From: Berberis thunbergii | Taxonomy: Eukaryota > Streptophyta > Magnoliopsida > Ranunculales > Berberidaceae | Reading direction: 5' to 3' | Assembly (NCBI GenBank): GCA_003290165.1 | Contig: QNQO01000448.1 | Location: forward strand, 620,001-684,000 | Length of the DNA: 64,000 nt | In this document: positions 46,038-58,400 of the stretch, piece by piece | Layout of the letters: each line of letters begins with the position of its first letter | Numbering within the stretch: position 1 is the stretch's first letter | Notes under the pieces: generated by a model | Seen by the model: the letters and a program-made list of their open reading frames with translations, nothing else | What the model was told of the DNA's origin: nothing | Database searches by the model: none | Made by a program: the position numbers and the translations under genes

Positions 46038-47010
46038 GTAATCCGTGCCGTTGGCGCTTCACATACATATTTTTTTTCTGCTAATTATCATACACTAGAC
46101 ATTTTCACCATTTCCACCATTGCCCTTAATTAGTTCCATAAAAACAAATTTATTTTAGAATGTAAACTATTTTTTTTTAGGTGCAAGCCTAGTTTACGGT
46201 AAAAATATTAATTTTTTAAAGTCAAGCTCAGTTAAAATTATAATCGATTAAATGTTTGAGGTCTTTGTTTGAATGTTCATTAAAATGTTCATCCGTTTAT
46301 TTAAAAAAATATGATACTAAGTGATGAAAATATTAAAAATACTTATGTGTTTTGTATTGATCATTGATTTTGTTGGAAAGATTTTCAAATTGCATTTCGA
46401 CAATACCAAGTTGCCAAAACCTGACAACTATGTAGTTCACATTTGTTTTTGCCCTTCTAAATATTTTATATTTACAAATGTCATCATAAGAAATAAATCT
46501 CAACTCTCAACATATTTTCGAACTTTCAATCTTAATTATCTTTTATCTTCAATCCTTATAATTTTATGTTTTTCCCAGTCAGCAATGAATAGTAAAACAC
46601 TATTTTGAACTGTAACATTGATATTATCCGTACCACTGGCACTCTATATATACTTTATCATGCACCAAACACCCTCACTACCATCCCCACCATTACCCTC
46701 AACAAATTCCACTAAAAAAATCATATTTTAGAATGTAATTATGTAGATGGTTTATAATAATTTCATTTTTAGAAAAATAAAACACGATACTTTCTCTTTC
46801 CACCATATGTACATTTCAAAAACTTTTTTCACATTTTTTTTTTCATTTTCTTTCCCTTCTACAAGTTTTATATTTACGAATATGTCATCATAGGAAATAA
46901 ATCTCGACCCTCAACATATTTCCTAACTTTTAATCTTAGTAATCTTTCATCTCAAACCCTTAATTTATCCAGTCAGCGATGAACGTAAAATGCCACTCTG
47001 AATTATAAGA
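46038..47010. repeat. Diverged tandem duplication upstream of the BUB3-like gene
   Basis: Several landmarks occur twice in the same order: ATCCGTGCCGTTGGCGC / ATCCGTACCACTGGCAC (46038, 46626), TTTTAGAATGTAA (46154, 46726), TCATCATAAGAAATAAATCT / TCATCATAGGAAATAAATCT (46481, 46888) and CCAGTCAGCAATGAA / CCAGTCAGCGATGAA (46576, 46969). The spacing falls from about 585 to 395 bp, so the second copy has lost sequence. Confidence 0.75.
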
Positions 47011-48788
47011 TAGATATGGCTAACTGTTAAGTTTCTAAAGGAAACAAGTCTGTCCAACTCTCAGAGCATCCACAACAATTGAAAAGTTTGATTTTTTTTT
47101 TTCAATTTTTCATTCACACTTGAAACTTCTCTCGTTTAATCCCCAACTATACTAACAATGGAGTGCATATCTTAAGTAAGCGCCCATCTCTTTATTTTTC
47201 TCTCATTCGATGTTCAATCAGAAACCTACCTCCCAATCCAAAAGACTTCATTTTCATATAATTTCTATTTCCATCGGCAATTTCTTCAACTCTGTTTGAG
47301 AAAATGCATCATTTTTTAACTCTAACCAGTGAGGAAATTACATTAATATCACCTCATTTCTAATTCTGGTTTAACACTGTCATTGGATTTAAAACCACCA
47401 CTTGTTCGACGAATGTTTAATCAAACTAATACATCCTTATTGCCCTTGCCAATGGTTCACTGGGTTTTTCTTATTGTGATTAATTGACATATTTCCTCAA
47501 TTGGTACAATTACCGTAGAGGGTTTCTTTTGTATATTGCCTCAAGATGTGAGAAACATGCACGATTACTAATAAGTGACGGTAAATAAGAATTTAAAAGA
47601 GATAAATGACACCAAAGTTTTATGAGGTTCCCTTCAATCAAGATACTCCTCAGATCCATCATTGGGATCTAATTCACTATGATCATTTTGTTTACAAAAC
47701 TCTTTTATCATTTACAATCATATCATAATTATCCATTCCTCCTCCGCTTAATCTCCTCTCCCCCCCATTACCTTTCTTTGCCATATCTTTTTATAGGGGT
47801 CATCCCAAACTGTATCATCGCTTGGTTTCGTATGTGATATACGTCTTACTTCCATATTTGTACGTCTCACTTTCATATTTGTCTGAATATTCAGTCTAGC
47901 AGGTTCAATGAACTTTGTCACTATCCAGCTTGCCATCCCATCAACCAGCATGTGCCTCCTGCATTCTTATGCATGTGGCTATGCGCTCGGGATGACCAAA
48001 ATATCCCCTTACATATGTGGCGCGTGCCACTCATGTGATAGGTCTTAACAAAAAGACTCATTCCACTTACATTTAAAATGAAATAGAAATATTTCCCACT
48101 TAAGCATTTTTTTTAGCATACACCCATAAATTACAACAATAGAAAATGCAATATAAATTCAACAAATCAATTATCCTATTCCTACCTCTCCCAACTAAAT
48201 GTATGTTTTCGACCACTTATTTTACTCAATGACATCAATAAAAAATTTTATTGGCATAAAAGTGTATTTGTTTGAATATTTACATATAAGACGTGTTTCA
48301 GCAACTCCATGAAATCAAAGTCAAAACTCTATAATCCTCACACACAATTCACAACTAAAAAGTTTGTTTTCTTTCACTCTATCTAAACAAGTCATTTGTC
48401 TTCCCTCTAAAAAAAAATAAACTCATTTTTTGTGTCTGAAACCATTTTCTCAAGCACAAATAATTATTTGTTTCTGAAACTATTTTCATGCTCCTTGAAA
48501 GCCATGGTCGTCGGCGAGGACTTTGTTTTAACTCATGTGCTAGAAGAAGACAACCAGTTGACTTATGATGCGAACTTTGGAAATGGATTGCTGGGACCGT
48601 TGACATACCACTTACTTGCCACCAATTGAATATGTTGCTAAAGGATATAGTCAGAGAAGCTATTGTGGGGGTGTTTCACATTGAGGAAAAGTTTGTCGTG
48701 TGTTTTCATGAAATAAGTCAATTACGCCCAAAATGAGGGATACAGTTTTCAATCTTATGTTTATCTTTAAATGGTGTTTGGCTAATGA
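47011..48788. other. Intergenic, no gene recognised
   Basis: AT-rich. A 65-codon plus frame at 48432-48629 and a minus frame at 48379-48606 lack known motifs. Nothing else was seen. Confidence 0.5.
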
Positions 48789-50492
48789 CACTACTACAAA
48801 AATGGGTAATTCTGGCGGATAAATATATGACACTAAAGGCATACTCTTGACGGAAAAAATACTATATCCGTCAGGCAAATAGTGCAATGGCAGATATAAT
48901 ATCCGCCAGCAAAAGTGGCGTCGGAAAAGGGATTGTCCCGGCAGATAAGTCCCTTAATCCGCCGAGAATATTTTTGAATTAAAAAAAAAACAAAAAAAAT
49001 ATCCGCCAGCATAACATAGTGGCGTATATAAATGACATTACAGTTTTTTCGTGGCACTTATATTTGACAAAGTAATTGATTGGGCGACACATACATACGC
49101 CAAGTACAAATTGTTAACGCCGGGACTTCAGAATAGGCGGCACATAAATACGCCGGGTACAAATTTATAAATGACAGGACTCCATAATGGCCCCACCTGT
49201 ATACGCCAGGAATGAGTTTTTAACCGTTAGGAATTCATATTGGGCGGCACTTATATCCGCCTGTAATTTAATATTATCCGCCAGACATTAATATTATCCG
49301 CAACGATTGAGTTCATAACCGCCATGAACACTACAACAAAAATGAGCATTTATAGCATTTGAGAATAGCATTTTTTACACAAATGCTATAAAAAATCAAC
49401 TTTTAGTATCATTGTAATCTCAAAACGCTATAAAGATTTAAGCGGGAGATTAAAAACGCGAGACTGCCAAATATTTCAGATCCTTCTCTCCAACTTAAAA
49501 CCTACAAAGAAGAAGAGAGAAACACAGCCCCGCGATTCTCCTCCCTCCCTACTCTCGCTCTCTCTGTTGCTCTCGCCGCTCTGTCAATCACTTTCGCCTC
49601 TATCTCAATTTGATTCATCTAACATGGGGTCGAGGAGAAAGTTGGGGATAATGGTGCAGTGAAGGTTTAGGTTTCTTTTCTTTTTGAATGATCAAATAAG
49701 GACAACAAGAGCATAATTTCCTCTTCAATCCATCTCATTCAGAAAGAGACGATGAAATCAGGGGTGGGGAAGAAGCGAGTCCGTCGAAAAAAAAATTTCA
49801 CCCTTTTTCTTGGAGTGAAATTTTGAGGTAACTCAGAATCTGAGATCTCACACAGTTATAAGTTGGTATGTATCTTTTCATTTGTTTGTAACTTCGAGAA
49901 TTCTTTGCACTTTCCTAAGATCATGCGAGTTTTTGTATAACTCATATCTATTATTTGCAGCTGCCGGCCCTATTTTGTAATGGAATAACTCTAGTTGTGT
50001 CTCCTTTTGTTTCACTCATTTAAGACCAAATAATGCACTTGTTGCTGGTAATGCCTGATATAATTGTTCCTTTGGATGATTAAGTTGTTTTGTCTAATTT
50101 TGTCAATCATTGTTAAGGTTTTCATTTGATTTTGCAATTTAGGCAAACATCCTAGCTGCTTACTTGAGTGCTAATATGGAATGGAGTAAACAACAGGACA
50201 TCTTTAGAGAACTTGCTTCTGTTTTCGTTTCCATAATGTTAGAACCCTTTGAACTTGATACGATTTTCCCAAGTTATATTGTCATACTTGATCCTTAAAG
50301 ACATGGTTGGCTGATTTGTTATTATTATAAGGATATGACTCTTATTGTTGTACTTGCAGAGGCAGACCGCGACCAGGAGTCCTGGCTAGCGCAAACCTCT
50401 CTGTCTTTTTCGGTTGATGTATTTTGAAATTGAGTACCTTTATTGTAATCCTTTAATGAATATGTGGTACTGAACTATGTTTTGTTGTTCAG

Positions 50493-50546
50493 ATTGGGCA
50501 AGGTACTTATAGCAATGTATACAAAGCTAGGGATATTACTAAACCA
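50493..50546 (+). pseudogene. Captured kinase exon (CDK-like, glycine loop)
   Basis: After a TTGTTGTTCAG acceptor the exon reads IGQGTYSNVYKARDITKP then TGA. GxGxxSxV is the ATP-binding glycine loop, and the wording matches the plant CDK-like kinases related to CDKC. Only this exon is recognisable, and the terminal stop suggests the fragment breaks off there. Confidence 0.65.
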
Positions 50547-50799
50547 TGAATTTTGAATATGTGGTATCTGTCTGTATACCATTATCTATTTATATATTTC
50601 ATTTGGTTCTTTTTGTTTTATTACTGAACCATCAATTTTCTACTTTCAGGAATGAGTGCTGCTTACGATTAAACAAGAGTTTATTACTAGCAGAGGTAAA
50701 ACTTACACTAAAACTGTTCCTAGTGATCTTCTTTCTCAGTCCGACTTATGAACTCTTAACTGATACTTCCAAGTTGCCACTTGATAGGTGCTTAGCTAT

Positions 50800-50940
50800 T
50801 GTAAAGAGACATGATACTTGGACCCTGATGTACCTTTGTCTTATATAAAAGATCATGATTGTCTTGTAGCTTATAAACTTCCTAAAGAACAAGAGGGTTT
50901 CATTAGGCTTGAGATAACTCATCGGACGAGAAGGTAACTT
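50800..50940 (+). pseudogene. Unidentified captured coding fragment
   Basis: One frame is open and protein-like: DPDVPLSYIKDHDCLVAYK, then LPKEQEGFIRLEITHRTRR. It faintly resembles a segment of plant ubiquitin-specific proteases, which I cannot confirm. It lies between the kinase and SULTR3 fragments in the same orientation. Confidence 0.35.
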
Positions 50941-51120
50941 CTTCTATTCTATTTGGACATTGTTGGCTTAGTCATTGCAGTAAGTAATCAAACCTAAACA
51001 GAACCACAATCCTTAATTGTTCATTTTAGGGTTAATGGGACTTAAGTTAGCCAAGTCATAGTTGGGCCTTTACCAGGCACATCGATAACATTACTGACTT
51101 GATGAACTTCTTGAATGCAG

Positions 51121-51872
51121 ATTGCAATATCAGTACTGAGAGTGCTCTTGTTTGTGGCAAGGCCCAAGACTTATGTTCTAGGCAACATTCCGAATTCCAT
51201 GATCTATAGAAATGTGGATCAACACCCAGCTGCTACGAATGTTCCAGAAGTTCTCATTCTCCATATTGATGCTCCCATCTACTTTTCCAATTCTAGCTAC
51301 TTGAGAGAAAGGTGTATTTTTCATTCCCCAATATAATTTATACATCAAAATATTCCCTGCTTCAACGTTTGTGATGTTAAATGGGTATCAACTTCATTGC
51401 AGGATCTCGCGGTGGATTGATGAGGAAGAGGAAAGGCTAAAATCATTGGGAGAGACTAGTTTACAACATGTTATCCTAGACATGAGTGGTAAGTAAGACG
51501 CATCATAAACATGGCTCAAGCATCCACATTTTATTTAGAACTTGGAATGTAAAACTAGTTTGTAATCAATAGTTCAAAACCCTGATTGTGAGAACTTGTT
51601 TTCTAAATAGTCGTCGGAAGCATTGATACAAGCGGGATTCGAATGCTCCAAGAAGCCAATAAATACATGGACCGAAAAGGGCTCAAGGTACAGAGCATAT
51701 AGAACGAATTTGTTTTTGCTTGTAGTCCATTAAGGGTTAACCCCTTTTTTTCACTATGTTAATGCAAATTTTGACCTTGTTGTGTATTGTTGATATGATC
51801 AGCTAGTGTTAGCCAACCCTGGAAGTGAAGTGATGAAGAAGATGGACAGGAACAGATTGATTGAGGAGATTT
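51121..51872 (+). pseudogene. Captured SULTR3-type sulfate transporter fragment (STAS region)
   Basis: Exons 51121-51311 (RVLLFVARPKTYVLGNIPNS and on to IDAPIYFSNSSYLRER), 51403-51488 (RWIDEEEERLKS to HVILDMS), 51611-51687 (VVGSIDTSGIRMLQEANKY to KGLK) and 51803-51872 (LVLANPGSEVMKKMDRNR to IEE). All borders are GT/AG and phases agree, so the 140-residue stretch is uninterrupted. It spans the last membrane helix end, the linker and most of the cytosolic STAS domain, including the conserved IDTSG. Group 3 transporters move sulfate across chloroplast or other membranes. The transmembrane part is absent. Downstream text (51873-52077) no longer matches. Confidence 0.85.
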
Positions 51873-52885
51873 ATTCACCTTATTCTCTTACGTGTATTCC
51901 AGTCTTGATTGGTGTTTCTGGAGTATGATTTTGGCTATGGCTATGAGTGGTTTAATATCAGTTTATGTCACGTTGGCATTTCAGAAAAATTGGAACCTCG
52001 TCAGTGTAAATGCTGCAATGGCTGGCACAGGAATTTACCAACTCTCGTATGATGTTATTCTAACAAATCTACTTTAGAATTTGATAATAAACATTACCTA
52101 GATTTTTTTTTAATTCTATAATTTAGAGTATCTTCAATTGGTATAGTAGCTATGTAGCAATGACATGGCTACGTGTATATCAGACATGGGTACAAGGTAT
52201 CCTAAACGCGGACAAAAAAAAAACCAATATGGGGACACGTACATAATATTACACTATCATTATTTTTCCAAGTCATAAACCTTTTTTATGTTAGACAGGA
52301 ACTACAAAAGGATGAAAAGGAAAGAGGGAAAAAATTTTCCCCTTGTGGTTGTAGATGAACACATCCAAAACAATTTTCACAGTTTTAGAAAACATGAGGA
52401 TAGAAATTATTATAAATTTTTTTTATCCACCACTACACCAAATATCCTTATTGATAGCATTTCTCAATAGCATCTCATCTGAGTATGTATTCATGACTTT
52501 GCAGCATGATCTATTACAAAAAAATTTGGGATTGCAATCTGAGAATTGAGATATTGGTTAGTGCCTTATATATAAAGTCCAGTAATTATTTTGCTAATCA
52601 CTTGATAATCTGATCAGTAATTTTTACGAATACTTTATCGTATGGAGTGACTATGTTCAATGGTAGTCTCCTGAATTGTCGGGCAACAAATGATTATAGT
52701 TGAAATAGTTAGAGTCATTTCTAGAAATGGTATATGCTCAACATGTCTGGTAAAATGGAATGGGATCAATATTAAGTTTGTAGCTGCAAGCCTACAACTA
52801 TGATATACCTAGACACAATTCGACATACCCGAATAAGGTTGAAACAATGCATGCAGAAAAGCTATTGATGTTATGGTACCAGCAG

Positions 52886-53683
52886 TTTGTGCTGTGTTGT
52901 AATTGCATACAGATCTCTTGATGTAAATCTTGTACTAAAGCAGTTGGAACAACGGGTTTTACCTGAGGAGGATGACATGATTTTGCTTGCCATGGTGGGA
53001 ATCAAGGTGTATATGTGCTTCATTTGAGTCTCATTTCTCACGTAAGTATCCACATAATTGCAATCAATTTGACACCTTATCTTACGAGAAAATGGACTGA
53101 CAATGTATGTTTAACTGTGCTATTGAATAATAATCATAACTTGATACTATGTTCTTAAGTACCATAGATAATATCCAATGAAGTTTGATGTTTGTTTAGG
53201 TGATGGGAAGATTGGCTCAGAGGTCATGTTGTAGCTGTGACTGGAGATGGAACGAATGATGCTCCCACATTGCATGAGGTTTGAAATCCTTATATTTTAT
53301 CATTAATTATGTAATGCCATAATAAGGATAGTTTTCTAGAGCTAAAAGCCCTCAAAATGGTAGACATTTTGAATTCTTAAATTGTACCCGAAACATTATC
53401 AAAATACCAGAAACAAAAAGGGAGGAAAGAAAAAACCCAAAAATAATTTCCAAATGTGAACTTGTAGGAGGCATTGTAACTATTGTTACACCAAACGAGA
53501 GTGCAAAATTTTGCATTGAGGCATTCATATATGTCTATAGTTGTTACTAACTTTACTATGTTCTACTTTATCATGGATTTTAGGCAGATGTAGGTCTTGC
53601 CATGGGCATTGCTGGAACTGAAGTTGCTAAGGAAAGCTGAACACATCATTGTCGTGGATGACAACTTTGCTTCAGTTGTTAAG
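52886..53683 (+). pseudogene. Captured autoinhibited Ca2+-ATPase (ACA) fragment
   Basis: Exons 52886-53006 (VVIAYRSLDVNLVLKQLEQR then LPEEDDMILLAMVGIK), 53200-53278 (VMGR, then after a deletion GHVVAVTGDGTNDAPTLHE) and 53584-53683 (ADVGLAMGIAGTEVAKES, then HIIVVDDNFASVVK in a shifted frame). TGDGTNDAP is the P-type ATPase hinge motif. These pumps export Ca2+ from the cytosol. The phosphorylation site and membrane helices are absent. A deletion in the second exon and a small frameshift after AKES make it non-coding. Confidence 0.82.
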
Positions 53684-55799
53684 GTCAGTCTGAAGATTAT
53701 AATGTCATGTTACTATTTTGATTTTTCAAGACAGTTCAAATTTGACGTGATTGCTCATTGTATTGAATAAATCCTAAAAGAGCTCATTTTATGCATGCTG
53801 CATTTTACGCAAGTTTTAATATTCTTATTCTTTGATATACATGGTGTTACTGAAAATCCTATTTAGGTACTTTACCATTTTCTTCATTTTGGATTTGTTC
53901 TTTTAAATTGTACGCTGGGGTCGTTCTGTACATGCCAATATTCAAAAGTTTTATCCGGTTCCAGCTCACAGTTAAGTTGCAGCTCTTATAATAAATGTTG
54001 TGGCTGCAATTTATTTGGTGAAGGTCCCTGTGAATGCAAAAACAACTTCTGGCTACTTTCACCTCTAAACATAAACACAAAAGAAAGAAATAGATGAATC
54101 TTTGAAAGAGTAGGTAGACATGAACTCTCCCATGCATAAACTTGGCTTGTTTGTTCACTCTGTAATCAATCGACTTAAACAAACAACGAGAGAGATGGTG
54201 GCCAACTAGGGCATACAAAGGGCCATATGAAAGGAGGTAGGTAGTCATCATTAAGCCCAGGCTCTCTACTTGGGATTATGTTTATAAACTCAACGTTTTC
54301 GATGTTTTAACATTGAACCAATCCATATTTCCTCATACATATCCTTTCCTCCATTCCCTCTATGAATCAACATTTTTCTTGTAGTGGAAATTTTGCTCGT
54401 TATCCACCAAGACTTCAATATTATCCGCCGATAGGTTTTGTAAACATTTAAAAAAAATTGCACCTGATCTCAAAATAATATTAATATAAAACAAAATGTC
54501 ATATATTCGACGTCCCAAATATGTGTTATACATCTCCGCCATGAACAAAAATACACATTGTACATCCGCTAGTAATGATAAGCAGACAATCCAATCAACT
54601 ACCTGAATTTGAACCCGAATGTGTCCCTGATTCTCCAGATGTTCTAATAAACCTAACTATATCTGCATCAAACATATTACCAAAAAGGAGTCCGTTGAAT
54701 CCACCTACTGGAACACCGTTAGAATGATGAGAATCATTGAAATATGTCGTGAGGGTGTCACGAAAGGCATACGTCCAATACGATGCATCAGATTCATAGG
54801 ATAAGGAGGCTGAAATGGTTCATTTTGTCCTGACTGGTGTGATGGTTGAGAGCTCTCCATGGTTCCTTGCGACTGCATAGCATGCATGAACATCATCATC
54901 ATCTGCTGATATTGTTGTTGTTGTTGTTGAGCCCATAACTCTTCTAGTTCCTTTTGCATAGCCTCATGCTTGGTCTTCATTTCTAGGCACTAAGACTCCA
55001 AGAAGGTTTCTCTAGTCTTTGATCCTCTCCTTGATGAACTACTAGCACTACCCAAGGCATAAGGCACCAAATCAGGAGTCACAACATTCCCATAGCCCCG
55101 AACTCTATTTCGGGTCTCAGGACCCATCTGCTCCACATAAACTTGTGCTCGGAGCTCTTCTAAGTCTTCTGCTCCATCCTCAATTCGAGATTGAAGGGAA
55201 TTATCCATGGAACCCTAGCAAAAATACTTAGAACTATTAATAATTAAGAAAATTAAAATATAATATAAACTAACAGAGAATCAAAATATTAATTAAAAAC
55301 AATTACCCCTTTTCTCTTGCAATGGCTCATCAATCCAAGAGTTATCTTTTCTCGTATGGGTTAAATGAAATAATGAAAGAGGATCAGGAAATTCTCCACG
55401 CTGCTTCTTCTTCATATGAATTGAAGAACAAAAAAATAATTAGATCATATTTTTGTACATTTATTAAAAATGTTAAATAATAAAATGAAAAATATATATA
55501 TATACATACAAAATCTTTTCGGGCACATGCATAGGACTTCGATCCAGATGTATGGCCCATCTTTTGCTTTGCACGAATTACTTTATTCTTTACCGATTTT
55601 CCCTAAAAATATGAAAATAAATAAATGAATGTTCCTATAATAGTGAACATATTTGATAGACTAGAAAAATTCATAGTTAACATGCAATTATTGACTTATT
55701 TTTTCAAGAAAGAATGTAGTATTGTCTGCTGTTCGTGGGCTCTGCCAGAAACAAATGCTAGATCCATCTGGAACTTCTAAGAAGAAACTGACAAACATG

Positions 55800-55945
55800 A
55801 ACATGAACCTTGATGAACATGAACAGCTAAGAAGAAATCCAGGTTCATGAACCTTAATGAACATTGAAAAAATAAGTATATATAGCATTTAAGTTCAAGA
55901 TGCTATACTTATTTTTCATCAAGGTTCATGTTCTAACATATAGGA
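55800..55945. repeat. Imperfect hairpin with GAACATGAACC repeats
   Basis: GAACCTTAATGAACATTG...AATAAGTATATATAGCAT and ATGCTATACTTATTTTTCATCAAGGTTCATG are imperfect inverted arms around TTAAGTTCAAG. The short strings AACATGAACCTTGATGA recur at 55790-55815 and 56058-56075. Confidence 0.55.
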
Positions 55946-56892
55946 ACTAACAAACTAACAAAAATGCTAGATTCATAGGATAAGGCCCCTTAAATGCTAT
56001 ACTTATTTTTCAATGAAAATCCTGACAAACATATAGGAACTTCTAAGAAGAAACTGTGAACATGAACCTTGATCATGCCTCTGCCACACATAATCTCTAT
56101 CACAACAAACATGCAATTCAAAATCATGAAATGCTTGACAAGAAAACAACTAATAATGCGAGAGCAACACACAATTTTTAAGGTAGCATATAGTGAAGTA
56201 ATGATGCTGCAACCATTACACAACCTAGAAATAGCTGAAAGAAACAGTCATAGAGTCACTCACTGACTAGCATCTGGTTAGGGGCACTGCATTCAAATCA
56301 ATCAATTCTGCATTCAAATCAATTCTGTATATAATGAAGTAATGTTGCTGCATTCAAATCAATTCTGTATTCAAATGAAAAGGTTGGAGGGGCACTGCAT
56401 CTGGTTAGGGTCTTAGAGAAATTAGTGGATATTTGATTATAAAAGTTGGTCTGAGAAACTATTAAATCAATCTTTTAAGATGTCGTAAAATACGCAAAAC
56501 TAGGTTAGTGTCCTTCATGTTTGATTGGCCCTTTGTTGTGCTTTGCTATGTTTTCATTGAACTATGAGTCACTCACTGACTAGCATTTCTGTTTTCTATT
56601 ACTAATATGTTCTGGTCTTGTCTTGCCTCGTTAGGTAATCGTAAGAGAGACCCTCACTAAAAAGGGCACAGATAAAAGCCATAAACAAGATTATTTATGC
56701 AAAATTGTCTCAATCGAACATAAAGTTCCATATGAAGATCGACTATAAATTTTACCAGATCAGCTCAGAACCAAGTACCGGCAATGCAATATATCAGCAG
56801 GCTAACACAAATCATAAAATGATATCATACTTTAAGGTATATCACATTACAAACAACGCATACTGTATAAGTTATTATCTGTATAATCATGG

Positions 56893-57295
56893 AATCTATT
56901 GATGCTGTTTTATTGCAAATGTAGTCATTTAGACACTAAACGCCCACTTTAATCAATGACCCACAATCTCCAAGTTTAGTAATCAATTAAAGCAGGATTG
57001 ACCCAACCTCGACCTCCAAGAGAAACTTTGCTTCAGACTGCTGCAAATGGCTTCTAGGCCTGACTCTGCTGTTATTCATGGTGGATTTGTTGATTCTCCC
57101 CTAATAGTTCATTCAGAAATTGGAGAAGCAGCTAAATCTGCAAATGGCTTATAGGCCTGACTCTGCTGTTATTCGTGGTGGTATGTTCAATCCTGCTTTA
57201 ATTGATTACTAAACTTGGAGACTGTGGGTCATTGATTAAAGTGGGCCTTTAGTGTCTAAATGACTATATTTGCAATAAAGTAGCATCAATAGATT
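56893..57295. repeat. 109-bp inverted repeat with 185-bp loop
   Basis: The arms 56893-57001 and 57187-57295 are reverse complements with about five mismatches over 109 bp. The loop contains a direct repeat, CAAATGGCTTCTAGGCCTGA at about 57044 and CAAATGGCTTATAGGCCTGA at about 57140, both continuing CTCTGCTGTTATTC. It lies in an intron of the CACTA TNPA-like gene. Confidence 0.92.
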
Positions 57296-58400
57296 TCTGG
57301 AAATATCAATGGATGAAGGATGCCTTTCTCCTACATTTGCAATAAAATGAACTATGAAAAATATCAATAAAGCAGCTAAACCTGCTTTATTAAAATTGAA
57401 CTATGAAAAATCTTGACAATAAAGCAGCATCAATGGATTTCTGGAAATATCAATAAAGCAGTTGCAAATGAACAATCAAGCCAAGCAAATATTTCATTCA
57501 AATGGTAATCTAGCATCCCATTAAATCTATTTTGCTTTCAAACTAGTTACTTACTAAAATTCAATTAACAACATTATATGAGTTTAATTTACCTGCCATT
57601 CAGATGAATCTAGTAATCCACCATCTTGCTCCATTGATCAGGATCAAAATTTTGAGGACATATCCTTTGCACACGCGGTTCTTTATCAAGATAGTATTTC
57701 TTATACAATTCCATCCTGTAATCTCTATATTGATGAGCAGCAGTGGACAATGTCATGCGCCTAATAAGTGGCATTCTATTCATATCTTCATCCCTAAAAG
57801 CAATTGTGCTCTACATCCACAAGGAAAACAAATCATGTAATATGCCAATGTCGCAGATATGTTCTATATGTCATCCAGTTTATATTAAAATACGTATAGT
57901 TACATACCTTTATTCTTTCCCATAAAGTTTCCTTGTATCTTATAGGAACCAATCTCCAATCTTTATAGAGAGGAAGATTAGTAAGATTTCGCACCTTAGA
58001 CCCTATAAATTTCGAGAACCGCACCCTGCTATCACCATCGCACTGCCCAAATTCATTAAATTCACAATATTTTTTTCCTTTATGCTCATCGCCTGCCCAA
58101 GTAACCCTCCCAGGCCCCCGAGTATTAGCTGAAGGAACATCTGCATATTCAAGTTGATTAGTTTTGTGAATGAAAAATATATTAAATTATGTAAAAATAT
58201 AGTTAACTTTTCGATATACACAAACTATATCTTACCAGAATGGGGCTCTTCACCATCCTCATTCATGTTGATGTCCATATCTTCTCTGTCAACTACATTA
58301 GTTATTTAAGTTCAATTATGATAATAAAACATTAAGTAAAACATGAGACTTTATCTAGCATAAGTTAAAGAAGGAACTACGCTAAACCTGGAACAGGGAG

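Larger units (their letters stand above)
49329..54386 (+). mobile_element. Pack-CACTA element carrying several host gene fragments
   Basis: Ends CACTACAACAAAAATGAGCA and, reverse complemented, CACTACAAGAAAAATGTTGA are matching termini, flanked by GAA at 49326-49328 and 54387-54389. Subterminal ATTTATAGCATTTGAGAATAG is unlike the outer element, so it is a different family. Inside, all on the plus strand, lie a plant-type 5' leader with an ATG (about 49490-49670), a kinase exon, four SULTR3 exons and three Ca2+-ATPase exons. No transposase was found. Confidence 0.85.
54600..58320 (-). pseudogene. CACTA TNPA-like protein gene (Transposase_24 type), broken
   Basis: Exons on the minus strand: an acidic one ending at 58236 (DMDINMNEDGEEPHSG), 58140-57908 (GRVTWAGDEHKGKKYCEFNE, SKFIGSKVRNLTNLPLYKDW, RYKETLWERIK), about 57812-57598 (MTLSTAAHQYRDYRMELYKK, QNFDPDQWSKMVDY then TAG), about 55604-55511 (KNKVIRAKQKMGHTSGSKSY), 55430-55310 (RGEFPDPLSLFHLTHTRKD) and 55208-54600 (YVEQMGPETRNRVRGYG, QQQQQQYQQMMMM). 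This matches the plant transposase family PF03004, whose members bind CACTA subterminal repeats. Stops at about 57620 and 54990 break it. An inverted-repeat insertion lies in the large intron. Confidence 0.75.
48789..58400 (-). mobile_element. CACTA element with Transposase_24-like gene, host of a nested CACTA
   Basis: The left end CACTACTACAAAAATGGG at 48789 is followed by subterminal motifs TGGCGGATA / TATCCGCC, repeated through 49326 and continuing after 54387, so the inner element (49329-54386) splits this zone. A TNPA-like gene reads inward on the minus strand from about 58320 to 54600. No right terminus was found in the window, so the right limit given here is arbitrary; the element may be truncated or may extend further. 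Confidence 0.65.
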
